Source of the DNA: Proteobacteria bacterium ST_bin14
GTDB lineage: Bacteria > Pseudomonadota > Alphaproteobacteria > Sphingomonadales > Sphingomonadaceae
DNA length: 42,795 bases
NCBI GenBank assembly: GCA_002083655.1
Contig: MSXR01000025.1
Coordinates: 10,999-53,793 of the forward strand
Reading direction: 5' to 3'
Part shown: one piece after another, positions 1-9,696 of the stretch
How positions within the stretch are numbered: the stretch's first letter is position 1
Layout: each line of letters starts with the position of its first letter
Notes under the pieces: model-generated
Database searches by the model: none
What the model was told of the DNA's origin: nothing
Seen by the model: the letters and a program-made list of their open reading frames with translations, nothing else
Position numbers and translations under genes: made by a program

Positions 1-2
1 GA

Positions 3-2078
<2,076 letters not shown>

Positions 2079-2088
2079 GCCACTTCTT

Positions 2089-2184
2089 CCCCCCTCCCGC
2101 TTGCGGGAGGGGTCGGGGGTGGGCCTGAATTCAGGTACCACCCAGAAATGCCCACCCCTAACCCCTCCCGCAAGCGGGAGGGGG
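2089..2184. repeat. Nested inverted repeat in the rpoB-rpoC spacer
   Basis: The left arm (2089-2123) and right arm (2151-2184) are near-perfect reverse complements, differing at a couple of positions. Each arm is itself palindromic: CCCCTCCCGC, then TT, then GCGGGAGGGG. The central spacer holds a further palindrome, CCTGAATTCAGG (2124-2135). The structure could fold as one long hairpin or as a three-stem cruciform. It looks like a REP/BIME-type intergenic repeat. It occupies most of the operon spacer and ends only a few bases before the likely rpoC ribosome-binding site. Any effect on rpoC expression is inference. Confidence 0.9.
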
Positions 2185-2197
2185 ATGGAGCAAAGCC

Positions 2198-5100
2198 ATG
2201 AACGAACTGACCAACTTCGCAAACCCGGTCGCCAAGCCGGAAACTTTTGACCAGATCCAGATCGGGATCGCCTCGCCGGATCGCATCCGTTCGTGGTCAT
2301 TCGGTGAGATCAAGAAGCCGGAAACCATCAACTACCGCACGTTCAAGCCCGAGCGTGACGGCCTGTTCTGCGCGCGCATCTTTGGCCCGATCAAGGATTA
2401 CGAGTGCCTATGCGGCAAGTATAAGCGCATGAAGTACAAGGGCATCGTCTGCGAAAAGTGCGGCGTTGAAGTCACCGTGTCGAAGGTGCGCCGTGAGCGG
2501 ATGGGCCATATCGAGCTCGCCGCGCCGGTTGCGCACATCTGGTTCCTGAAGTCGCTGCCAAGCCGCATCGGCCTGCTCCTCGACATGCAGCTGAAGCAGC
2601 TTGAGCGCGTGCTGTATTTCGAAGCCTATATCGTGATCGAACCCGGCATCACCCCGCTGGAAAAATTCCAGCTGATGACCGAAGACGAGCTGCTCGACGC
2701 GCAGGACCAATATGGCGAGGACGCGTTCTCGGCAGGCATCGGTGCCGAAGCCGTGCGGATCATGCTCCAGGACCTTGATCTTGAGGGCGAGCGCAAGGAA
2801 TTGCTCGACGAACTGGCTGTCACCAAGTCAGAACTAAAGCCCAAGAAGATCATCAAGCGGCTGAAGGTTGTCGAAAGCTTCATCGATTCGGGCAACAAGC
2901 CTGAGTGGATGATCCTTGAGGTCGTGCCGGTCATCCCGCCCGAACTGCGCCCGCTGGTGCCGCTGGACGGTGGCCGCTTCGCGACGTCGGATCTGAACGA
3001 TCTGTACCGCCGCGTGATCAACCGCAACAACCGCCTGAAGCGGCTGATGGAACTGCGCGCGCCGGACATCATCGTCCGCAACGAAAAGCGCATGTTGCAG
3101 GAAGCCGTCGACGCATTGTTTGATAACGGTCGCCGTGGCCGCACGATCACGGGTGCCAACAAGCGTCCGCTCAAGTCGCTGTCCGACATGCTGAAGGGCA
3201 AGCAGGGCCGCTTCCGCCAGAATCTGCTCGGCAAGCGCGTCGATTATTCGGGTCGTTCGGTCATCGTGACCGGGCCTGAGCTGAAGCTGCATCAGTGCGG
3301 CCTGCCGAAGAAGATGGCGCTCGAACTGTTCAAGCCCTTCATCTACGCGCGCCTCGACGCCAAGGGCCTCAGCATGACGCTGAAGCAGGCGAAGAAGTGG
3401 GTTGAGAAGGAACGCAAGGAAGTCTGGGACATTCTGGACGAGGTGATCCGCGAGCATCCCGTGATGCTCAACCGCGCACCAACGCTCCACCGTCTTGGCA
3501 TCCAGGCGTTTGAACCCGTGCTGATTGAGGGCAAGGCGATTCAGCTCCACCCGCTGGTCTGTTCGGCCTTCAACGCCGATTTCGACGGCGATCAGATGGC
3601 CGTTCACGTGCCGCTTTCGCTGGAAGCCCAGCTTGAAGCGCGCGTGCTGATGATGTCGACCAACAACATCCTGTCACCCGCCAACGGCAAGCCGATCATC
3701 GTGCCGTCGCAGGACATGGTGCTGGGGCTGTATTACATCACGATGCTGAAGGAAAATGAGCCTGGCGCCGGCATGATGCTGACCGACATGGCCGAAGTGC
3801 ATCACGCGCTCGATTCAGGCGCGGTCACGCTCCACACCAAGGTGATCGCCCGCGTCCCACAGACCGATGAGGCGGGCAAGCCTTACCTCAAGCGTTTCGA
3901 AACGACGCCGGGCCGGATGCTGCTCGGCGAGACGCTGCCGAAGAGCGCCAAGGTGCCCTTCGACATCGTCAACCGCCTGCTGACCAAGAAGGACGTCGGC
4001 GACGTGATCGACGAGGTCTATCGTCACACCGGCCAGAAGGAGACCGTGCTGTTCGCCGATGCGATCATGGCGCTGGGCTTCCGTCACGCGTTCAAGGCGG
4101 GCATTTCGTTCGGCAAGGACGACATGATCATTCCAGATGCCAAGATTGGCCTGGTCGATGATGCGCGTGCGCAGGTGAAGGATTACGAGCAGCAGTATCA
4201 GGACGGCCTGATCACCCAGCAGGAAAAGTACAACAAGGTGATCGACGCCTGGAGCCGTTGCGGTGATCTGGTCGCGAACGCCATGATGGACGAGATCAAG
4301 GCGATCAAGACGCTGCCCAATGGTCGCGAAGCCCCGATCAACTCGATCTATATGATGGCCCACTCGGGTGCCCGCGGTTCGCAGGCCCAGATCAAGCAGC
4401 TTGCCGGTATGCGCGGGCTGATGGCCAAGCCATCGGGTGAGATCATCGAAACGCCGATCATCTCGAACTTCAAGGAAGGCCTGACCGTCCTTGAATATTT
4501 CAACTCCACCCACGGTGCCCGTAAGGGTCTGGCGGATACGGCGTTGAAGACGGCAAACTCGGGTTACCTCACCCGTCGCCTGGTCGATGTGTCGCAGGAT
4601 TGCGTCATCGTTGAGCTGGATTGCGGCACCGAACGCGCGCTGGAAATGCGGGCGATCGTGCAGGGTGGGTCGACTATCGCGTCGCTGGGCGAGCGTATCC
4701 TGGGCCGTACCACGGCAGAGGATATCACCGATCCCAAGACCAACGCGGTCGTCATCCCATCGGGCACGCTGCTCGATGAGCCGATGATTGCAAAGATCGA
4801 GGCATTGGGCACGCAAAGCTGCAAGATCCGCAGCCCGCTGGTGTGCGAAACCAAGATCGGCGTGTGCGGCAAATGCTATGGCCGCGATCTGGCGCGCGGT
4901 ACGCCTGTCAACATCGGTGAAGCTGTCGGCGTTATCGCGGCGCAGTCGATCGGTGAGCCGGGCACGCAGCTGACGATGCGGACCTTCCACATCGGCGGTG
5001 CCGCGCAGCTCAACGAGCAATCGAACCTGGAAGCTGTGGCCGATGGCCGCATGGAATATCGCGACCTGCGGATCATTGAGGATCAGCGCGGCCGTCGCGT

Positions 5101-6481
5101 GGTGCTCAGCCGCTCGGGCGAACTCGCGATCATCGATGCCGAAGGCCGCGAGCGTGCGGTTCACCGCATTCCTTACGGTGCCTATGTCCTGTTCCCCGAC
5201 GGTCATCAGCTGACCAAGGGCGACCGGATGGCCGAATGGGATCCGTTCACCATGCCGGTGATCACGGAAAACCCCGGTATCGTGAAGTATGTCGATCTGA
5301 TCGAAGGCAAGACGCTGACCGAACAGGCCGATGAAGCAACGGGCATCACCCAGCGCGTCGTGACCGAATATCGCGCCGCAACAAAATCGAAGGAGGATCT
5401 GCGTCCGCGCCTGACCCTGCTCGATGAAGGTTCGGGTGAGGCCGGTCGCTACATGCTCGTATCGGGTGCCACGCTGTCGGTTGAGGATGGTGCACGGGTA
5501 TCGGGCGGTGACGTTCTGGCGCGTGTCAGCCGTGAATCGGCCAAGACACGCGACATCACCGGCGGTCTGCCGCGCGTTGCCGAGCTGTTCGAAGCACGCA
5601 AGCCAAAGGAAAACGCGATCATCGCCAAGGTTTCCGGCCGGGTCGTATTCGGCAAGGATTACAAGGCGAAGCGCAAGATTGGCATCCAGCCCGAGGATGG
5701 CGGCGAAATCGTCGAATATCTGGTGCCGAAGTCCAAGGTGATCGACGTGCAGGAAGGCGATTACGTCAAGCGCGGCGATAACCTGATCGGTGGTTCACCC
5801 GATCCGCATGATATTCTGGAAGTGCTGGGCATTGAGCCGCTGGCAGAATATCTCGTGTCGGAAATCCAGGAGGTTTATCGTCTTCAGGGTGTGAAGATCA
5901 ACGACAAGCACATCGAGGTGATCGTTCGCCAGATGCTGCAAAAGGTTGAGATCACCGATGGCGGCGATACCACGTTGCTGGCCGGCGAGCAGGTTGACCG
6001 TGAGGAGATGGATGACATCAACTCAAAGCTCGACAAGAAGCAGGCGCGCGCCGTTGGCAAGCCCGTGCTGCTCGGCATCACCAAGGCGAGCTTGCAAACC
6101 CGCAGCTTCATCTCGGCAGCGTCGTTCCAGGAAACCACCCGCGTCCTCACCGAGGCAGCGGTCCAGGGCAAACAGGACACGCTGATTGGCCTGAAGGAAA
6201 ACGTCATTGTCGGCCGGTTGATCCCGGCAGGCACCGGCGCTGGCCTGAACCGCCTGCGTGTGACGGCAAACTCACGCGATGCGGCGATGCGCGTTGCACA
6301 ACGGCGGATGGATGAAGTGGCGATTGTCGCCCCCAAGTCCGCCGCTGAGGAGCATGCAGCCGAACTGCACCGTTCAGCCCGCGATGCAGGCGGCACGGGT
6401 GACGATGCACTGGGCGCGGTCATCACCAGCGGCCACGGCACTGATGCCGATGCCGGGGATTATCTGAACACCGATAGCTGA
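2198..6481 (+). CDS. rpoC: RNA polymerase beta' subunit
   Basis: Full-length beta' subunit (1427 residues) of DNA-directed RNA polymerase, carrying the catalytic Mg site. The N-terminal zinc-binding segment contains CLCGKYKRMKYKGIVCEKC. The active-site loop NADFDGDQMAVHVPLS is intact, and a second Cys cluster reads CKIRSPLVCETKIGVCGKC. The trigger-loop region contains GTQLTMRTFHIGGAA. The ATG at 2198 follows a GGAG about ten bases upstream, directly after the spacer repeat. The C-terminus, SGHGTDADAGDYLNTDS, is followed by a strong terminator. The codons for this C-terminal tail recur twice downstream without the rest of the gene (8446-8535 and 9510-9599). The native copy is intact and presumably essential. 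Confidence 0.99.
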   Translation: MNELTNFANPVAKPETFDQIQIGIASPDRIRSWSFGEIKKPETINYRTFKPERDGLFCARIFGPIKDYECLCGKYKRMKYKGIVCEKCGVEVTVSKVRRERMGHIELAAPVAHIWFLKSLPSRIGLLLDMQLKQLERVLYFEAYIVIEPGITPLEKFQLMTEDELLDAQDQYGEDAFSAGIGAEAVRIMLQDLDLEGERKELLDELAVTKSELKPKKIIKRLKVVESFIDSGNKPEWMILEVVPVIPPELRPLVPLDGGRFATSDLNDLYRRVINRNNRLKRLMELRAPDIIVRNEKRMLQEAVDALFDNGRRGRTITGANKRPLKSLSDMLKGKQGRFRQNLLGKRVDYSGRSVIVTGPELKLHQCGLPKKMALELFKPFIYARLDAKGLSMTLKQAKKWVEKERKEVWDILDEVIREHPVMLNRAPTLHRLGIQAFEPVLIEGKAIQLHPLVCSAFNADFDGDQMAVHVPLSLEAQLEARVLMMSTNNILSPANGKPIIVPSQDMVLGLYYITMLKENEPGAGMMLTDMAEVHHALDSGAVTLHTKVIARVPQTDEAGKPYLKRFETTPGRMLLGETLPKSAKVPFDIVNRLLTKKDVGDVIDEVYRHTGQKETVLFADAIMALGFRHAFKAGISFGKDDMIIPDAKIGLVDDARAQVKDYEQQYQDGLITQQEKYNKVIDAWSRCGDLVANAMMDEIKAIKTLPNGREAPINSIYMMAHSGARGSQAQIKQLAGMRGLMAKPSGEIIETPIISNFKEGLTVLEYFNSTHGARKGLADTALKTANSGYLTRRLVDVSQDCVIVELDCGTERALEMRAIVQGGSTIASLGERILGRTTAEDITDPKTNAVVIPSGTLLDEPMIAKIEALGTQSCKIRSPLVCETKIGVCGKCYGRDLARGTPVNIGEAVGVIAAQSIGEPGTQLTMRTFHIGGAAQLNEQSNLEAVADGRMEYRDLRIIEDQRGRRVVLSRSGELAIIDAEGRERAVHRIPYGAYVLFPDGHQLTKGDRMAEWDPFTMPVITENPGIVKYVDLIEGKTLTEQADEATGITQRVVTEYRAATKSKEDLRPRLTLLDEGSGEAGRYMLVSGATLSVEDGARVSGGDVLARVSRESAKTRDITGGLPRVAELFEARKPKENAIIAKVSGRVVFGKDYKAKRKIGIQPEDGGEIVEYLVPKSKVIDVQEGDYVKRGDNLIGGSPDPHDILEVLGIEPLAEYLVSEIQEVYRLQGVKINDKHIEVIVRQMLQKVEITDGGDTTLLAGEQVDREEMDDINSKLDKKQARAVGKPVLLGITKASLQTRSFISAASFQETTRVLTEAAVQGKQDTLIGLKENVIVGRLIPAGTGAGLNRLRVTANSRDAAMRVAQRRMDEVAIVAPKSAAEEHAAELHRSARDAGGTGDDALGAVITSGHGTDADAGDYLNTDS

Positions 6482-6510
6482 TCGCTACTGATCAGCGTTG
6501 GATGAAATAA

Positions 6511-6547
6511 AACCGCCGTCCGGGGAAACCCGGGCGGCGGTTTTTTT
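6511..6547 (+). terminator. Rho-independent terminator of rpoC
   Basis: A GC-rich stem (AACCGCCGTCCGGGG, loop AAA, then CCCGGGCGGCGGTT) followed by seven T residues, 29 bp after the rpoC stop. This is a textbook intrinsic terminator for the rpoBC operon. The same stem recurs after the two rpoC-tail copies. Confidence 0.93.
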
Positions 6548-6560
6548 GTGGCGGCGATGC

Positions 6561-6620
6561 GCGATCAGGCTACTCTTTGCGCGATCAGGCTACTCTTTGC
6601 GCGATCAGGCTACTCTTTGC
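6561..6620 (+). repeat. Three perfect 20-bp tandem repeats
   Basis: The unit GCGATCAGGCTACTCTTTGC occurs three times head to tail with no spacer (6561-6580, 6581-6600, 6601-6620), followed by a degenerate start of a fourth (GCAATCAGACT). The matching position in copy B (from 8612) carries a single variant unit, so the array looks like a local expansion. It has no spacers and is not a CRISPR array. Confidence 0.95.
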
Positions 6621-6758
6621 GCAATCAGACTAATGGGGCCAAGCGATCAACGACACACGCGGCCATGGCCATGGCCGAGACGAAGGGATTCAGCATTGTG
6701 TCCCTGGAAATTACTTCAAAGCCCAGCAAGTGGGGGCGTCGTGCAAAGGGACCGGAAT

Positions 6759-6775
6759 AAAGTACACTGTCACCG
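6759..6775 (+). repeat. 17-bp junction motif, copy 1
   Basis: AAAGTACACTGTCACCG, one mismatch from the motif AAAGTGCACTGTCACCG found at 8431, 8765 and 9479. It marks the end of rpoC-tail module A, just before the M20 peptidase segment. Function unknown. Confidence 0.85.
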
Positions 6776-6873
6776 TAATGCGGTCGACAACGGCCGAGCC
6801 TTCGGTGTCTGCAAGGAGAGCCTCCGCCACGCTCGATCGCGTCGCCGAGTCCGTGAGCAGAGGCACGACGTTT

Positions 6874-8271
6874 TTACTTCACCCCCGCATAGGCTTTGAC
6901 GAGGTCGAACAGATAGTCGCGGCCGGTCATCAGCCATTTGACCGAGATGCGTTCGTTTAGGCCATGGGCGTTGCTCGAACCGTCGCTGAGCAGGCCCGGC
7001 ACGCCATAGGTCGGCACGCCGGCGGCGATAAGGAAGCGCGCATCGGTGGCCCCGGTGCTCATCGACGGCACGATCGGCACGCCGGGGAAATGCTGCTTCG
7101 CCAGCGCGGCGGCCTTGTCATAGACTTCTCCCGCCAGCGGCGGTGGTGCGTTGACCGGGTTGACCGGTGGCACTGCAACGATCGTTGCCGGCGCGTCGCC
7201 AATCGCCGCCTTCAACTGCGCGCCGACATCAGCGGGGGTATCGGTTGGGAACATGCGGCAGTTTATGTTGGCAAAGGCGCGCTGGGGCAGCGCGTTGATG
7301 GCATGGCCACCTTCGATCTGGGTGGCGACACAGGTGGTGCGCAGCAACGAATGAAAGCGCGGGTCTTTCGACACGATCGCGTCGGCGGCCTTGTCGGTTG
7401 GGTCAGCGACGAGCTTGAGCATCGCTTCGCCCATCGGGCCCGGCGTCATCTTGCCGAGCGCGGTGAAGCTGGCGCGGGTGATCTCGCTCATCCGTATCGG
7501 GAATTCATAAGCCCCAATGCGGTTCATCGCGGTCGACAGCGCATAGATGGCATTGTCGGGGCGCGGCACCGAACTGTGCCCGCCGCGGTTGACGGCTTCG
7601 ACCTTGAAGTTCTGGCTGACCTTTTCGCCGGCCTGGAAGATCAATGCCAGCGGTGTGCCGTCGGGCTTCAGCGAGCCACCGCCACCTTCGTTGAGGGCGA
7701 AGTTCGCCTTGATCCAGTCGGGGTGCTTTTCGATCAGCCAGCGGATGTCGTTGATGCGCGCGCCCGATTCCTCACCGCAACTGAGCAGCAGCTTGATCGT
7801 GCGCTTTGGCTTGGCACCCGAGGCCTTCAAGCGCGCCATGGCGTCGGTCCAGATTGCCGCCTGCGCCTTATCGTCGGCGGCGCCACGGGCATAGAACCAG
7901 CCGTCGTCCTCGATCAGCGTGAAAGGATCCCGCGTCCAGTCCTCGCGCTTGGCCTCTACCACGTCGAGATGGGCAAGCAGCATAACGGAGCCGAGTTTAG
8001 GGTCGCTGCCAGCGAAGGTCGCGATCAGCCCGCCATCGAGCGGCAGGTTTTCAGGCGCGAAGACGTTGAGATCGGCATCGGCAAAGCCCGCTGCCTTCAA
8101 GCGCGCCGCCATGCGCGTGGCGGCGAGCGTGCAATCACCGGTGCTGTGGGTCGTGTTGGTCTCGACAAGCTCCTTGTAGATTTCGCGGAACTTCGCCTGG
8201 TCGGGCCGGGGCGTGGCACTGGCGACCGGTGCTACAAAGAGCAGTGCCGCCGCGATGAGGATAGATTTCAT
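6874..8271 (-). CDS. Secreted M20-family metallopeptidase
   Basis: A 465-residue zinc aminoacylase/carboxypeptidase-type hydrolase of the M20/M25/M40 family, expected to cleave peptides or acylated amino acids outside the cytoplasm. A signal peptide is visible (MKSILIAAALLFVAPVASA). Metal-site motifs are intact: LLAHLDVVEA, with the His and Asp of the HxD motif; ARGAADDKAQAA, with the bridging Asp; and SCGEESGA, with the catalytic Glu pair. The ATG at 8271 is preceded by AGGGGTG at good spacing. The gene runs towards rpoC and lies exactly between rpoC-tail copies A and B, so it looks like the cargo of an insertion. The exact substrate cannot be told. No defect is seen. Confidence 0.93.
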   Translation of the reverse strand: MKSILIAAALLFVAPVASATPRPDQAKFREIYKELVETNTTHSTGDCTLAATRMAARLKAAGFADADLNVFAPENLPLDGGLIATFAGSDPKLGSVMLLAHLDVVEAKREDWTRDPFTLIEDDGWFYARGAADDKAQAAIWTDAMARLKASGAKPKRTIKLLLSCGEESGARINDIRWLIEKHPDWIKANFALNEGGGGSLKPDGTPLALIFQAGEKVSQNFKVEAVNRGGHSSVPRPDNAIYALSTAMNRIGAYEFPIRMSEITRASFTALGKMTPGPMGEAMLKLVADPTDKAADAIVSKDPRFHSLLRTTCVATQIEGGHAINALPQRAFANINCRMFPTDTPADVGAQLKAAIGDAPATIVAVPPVNPVNAPPPLAGEVYDKAAALAKQHFPGVPIVPSMSTGATDARFLIAAGVPTYGVPGLLSDGSSNAHGLNERISVKWLMTGRDYLFDLVKAYAGVK

Positions 8272-8430
8272 TTCACCCCTTTATCTATGCAAAGGACAAT
8301 AGAGATCAGCGCGGCAAATCCACCGACTTACTGGAACGTCTTCGTTACCGGAATGAAACGGCTGCGGTCGCTAGTCAATGGAATTACGCTGACAGGGAAT
8401 TACGGTTATAGTACAAAGACTTGGTAGAAC

Positions 8431-8447
8431 AAAGTGCACTGTCACCG
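8431..8447 (+). repeat. 17-bp junction motif, copy 2
   Basis: AAAGTGCACTGTCACCG directly abuts rpoC-tail copy B. A degenerate inverted partner, TTACGGTTATAGTAC, lies just upstream at 8400-8414. Together they form an imperfect palindrome like the better one at 9452-9495. Confidence 0.85.
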
Positions 8448-8564
8448 CGATCCGGGACATGCGCTCGCCGCCGTTGTCGGCAGCGGGCACGGCACCGATG
8501 CTGATGCCGGGGATTATCTGAACACCGACAGCTGATCGCAGCTGCTTAGCGTTTGATAAAAATG

Positions 8565-8597
8565 CCGTCGTCCGGGGACACCCGGGCGGCGGTTTTT
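8565..8597 (+). terminator. Terminator-like stem of rpoC-tail copy B
   Basis: A variant of the rpoC terminator: CCGTCGTCCGGGG, loop ACA, CCCGGGCGGCGG, then five T. The stem has slightly more mismatches than the native one. It could still stop transcripts running through from the left. Confidence 0.7.
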
Positions 8598-8764
8598 GCG
8601 TGGCGGCGATGGGCGATCGAGCCACTCTTTGCGCAATCAGACTTCTGGGGCCAAGCGATCAACGGCAAACTCGGCCATGGCCGAGACGAAGGGATTCAGC
8701 ATTGTGCCCCCGGAACTTACTTCAAAGCCCAGCAAGTGGGGTCGTCGTGCAAAGGGACCGGAAT

Positions 8765-8781
8765 AAAGTGCACTGTCACCG
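8765..8781 (+). repeat. 17-bp junction motif, copy 3
   Basis: A perfect AAAGTGCACTGTCACCG at the right end of module B, in the same context (GGGACCGGAAT before it) as copy 1. It is followed within 33 bp by the 3' end of the NTF2-like gene. Confidence 0.85.
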
Positions 8782-8813
8782 TAATGCCCCACCTTAATGC
8801 CCGATGATGTTCG

Positions 8814-9188
8814 TTATTTTTGGGGCAACAAGCCGAAAAAACCACAAATTCTCTGAAACCGACCCTGCTCGTCAAGCTGCACGGCATCAAATCCGTCGAT
8901 CAGCTTTACACCATCAATCATGATCGCCCAGTGGTAGCGCGCCACGTGATGATGGAAATCCACGTCCGACGTGCGCAAAGTGACCGCGCCGGGTCGAGAC
9001 CGCTGAAAGTCAGTGACCATATCCAGAAACGCCTCGATCCCGGATAATCTGTGGAGTGGATCGGTAAACTCAACGTCAGGTGCCACCACCTGTTCAAAAA
9101 TGCCGCGGCGCTTGTCGGCGTTCCATTCGTTCCAACCCGCAAGAAATTCATCGAATGCTTTCGGGTAATTTTTCATCGTCGTTTCCAT
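8814..9188 (-). CDS. NTF2-like / SnoaL-like small protein
   Basis: A 124-residue single-domain protein of the nuclear transport factor 2-like fold. The pattern fits this family: an N-terminal helix (KAFDEFLAGWNEW), then VAPDVEFTDPLHRLSGIEAF, then strands ending in WAIMIDGVKLIDGFDAVQLD. Members include small ketosteroid-isomerase-like enzymes and proteins without known activity, so no reaction can be assigned. An alternative start is the ATG four codons in (9176, MKNYPKAF), with GGAAACGACG before it. The gene has no signal peptide and no operon partner. It runs towards rpoC, between rpoC-tail copies B and C, the same arrangement as the M20 peptidase gene. Confidence 0.82.
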   Translation of the reverse strand: METTMKNYPKAFDEFLAGWNEWNADKRRGIFEQVVAPDVEFTDPLHRLSGIEAFLDMVTDFQRSRPGAVTLRTSDVDFHHHVARYHWAIMIDGVKLIDGFDAVQLDEQGRFQRICGFFGLLPQK

Positions 9189-9451
9189 TCAACGTCCGGG
9201 CTTTGTCTCGATGCAGGTGGCAAGTCGATTTTAATGTGTAGCTAACGTTATGAAAAGCAGGGTGAGCAGAAGATAGTCTTGGGGCGTTGTTGGTTCGACC
9301 ACTGGCTAAAAGCGCGACAGCCATATTTCTGTTTCGCGTTCTACATAGCTCCATTCCTCAGTCGCCCGCAATAGGCTCAGCAAAGCCGAAAGGTGAGTCG
9401 CGTATTCAACCGAAAACTCGAACCACGTCAGAAGATCAATTGGCCTTTTGA

Positions 9452-9495
9452 GGTGACAGTGCACTGAATTGGCCGAATAAAGTGCACTGTCACCG
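9452..9495. repeat. Palindrome made of the 17-bp motif in both orientations (copy 4)
   Basis: GGTGACAGTGCAC (9452-9464) and its exact reverse complement GTGCACTGTCACC (9482-9494) are separated by ~17 bp. The right arm extends to the full motif AAAGTGCACTGTCACCG (9479-9495). It lies just upstream of rpoC-tail copy C. A perfect 13-bp inverted repeat like this could be an element end, a recombinase or regulator site, or a REP-type repeat. Confidence 0.88.
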
Positions 9496-9509
9496 TGAAC
9501 CACTATCAC

Positions 9510-9664
9510 CGCGATCCCGAAGATACGCTCGCCGCCGTTGTCGGCAGCGGGCACGGCACCGACGCCGATGCCGGGGATTATCTAAACACCGATAGTTGAT
9601 CCCCCGCCGGATCAGCGATAGGCGCAAAAAAACCGCCGTCCGGGGCAATCCGGGCGGCGGTCTT
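9510..9664 (+). repeat. rpoC-tail module, copy C (non-genic, short)
   Basis: 9510-9599 reads RDPEDTLAAV followed by VGSGHGTDADAGDYLNTDS and a stop. It is followed by the rpoC-type terminator and nothing of the extension seen in A and B. There is no start codon in frame. Since ordinary downstream sequence begins right after it, this copy could be the original end of rpoC displaced rightward by insertions; that is inference. Confidence 0.9.
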
Positions 9665-9666
9665 TG
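9631..9666. terminator. Terminator of rpoC-tail copy C, shared with the convergent gene
   Basis: AACCGCCGTCCGGGG, loop CAA, TCCGGGCGGCGGTCTTTG, with an A-run upstream. Because it lies just after the stop of the minus-strand gene at 9697-10074, whose transcript would see the A-run as T residues, it can act as that gene's terminator too. Confidence 0.85.
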
Positions 9667-9696
9667 TTTCATCAAAGCAGAGTCTTCAGAACCGCT

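Larger units (their letters stand above)
6380..6780 (+). repeat. rpoC-tail module, native copy A (tail, terminator, ~230-bp extension)
   Basis: This block is the reference for a segmental repeat. It comprises the last ~33 codons of rpoC, the terminator at 6511-6547, and a non-coding extension running to a 17-bp motif at 6759-6775. The extension matches 8602-8786 closely, including the stretch AAAGCCCAGCAAGTGGGG and the run AAAGGGACCGGAATAAAGT. Copy A differs mainly by two extra 20-bp tandem units and a duplicated CATGGC. Similarity to copy B stops just after the motif, at 6780. Confidence 0.88.
8446..8786 (+). repeat. rpoC-tail module, copy B (non-genic)
   Basis: In one frame, 8446-8535 reads RDPGHALAAV followed by VGSGHGTDADAGDYLNTDS and a stop. 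The last 17 residues are identical to the RpoC C-terminus. There is no start codon or ribosome-binding site in frame, so this is not a gene. A terminator-like stem follows at 8565-8597, and the ~185-bp extension continues to the 17-bp motif at 8765-8781. The first residues differ from native RpoC (GGTGDDALGAVIT) but resemble copy C. B and C may therefore come from a related allele rather than from the present rpoC. Confidence 0.9.

Noticed and set aside
3815..5206. A 463-codon open frame on the minus strand inside rpoC
   Set aside because: It lies wholly opposite the intact rpoC coding sequence, shows no family motif, and is the kind of long antisense frame that GC-rich codon use produces.
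6561..6620. Possible CRISPR array
   Set aside because: The repeats are directly adjacent with no spacers, only three units are present, and no cas genes are nearby.
6964..8427. A 487-codon plus-strand frame opposite the M20 peptidase gene
   Set aside because: The minus-strand frame has a signal peptide and all metal ligands. The plus-strand reading is its shadow and runs on into rpoC-tail sequence.
8446..9599. rpoC-tail copies as small protein genes
   Set aside because: Both read into the RpoC C-terminus but have no in-frame start codon with a ribosome-binding site. They are better explained as displaced gene ends.
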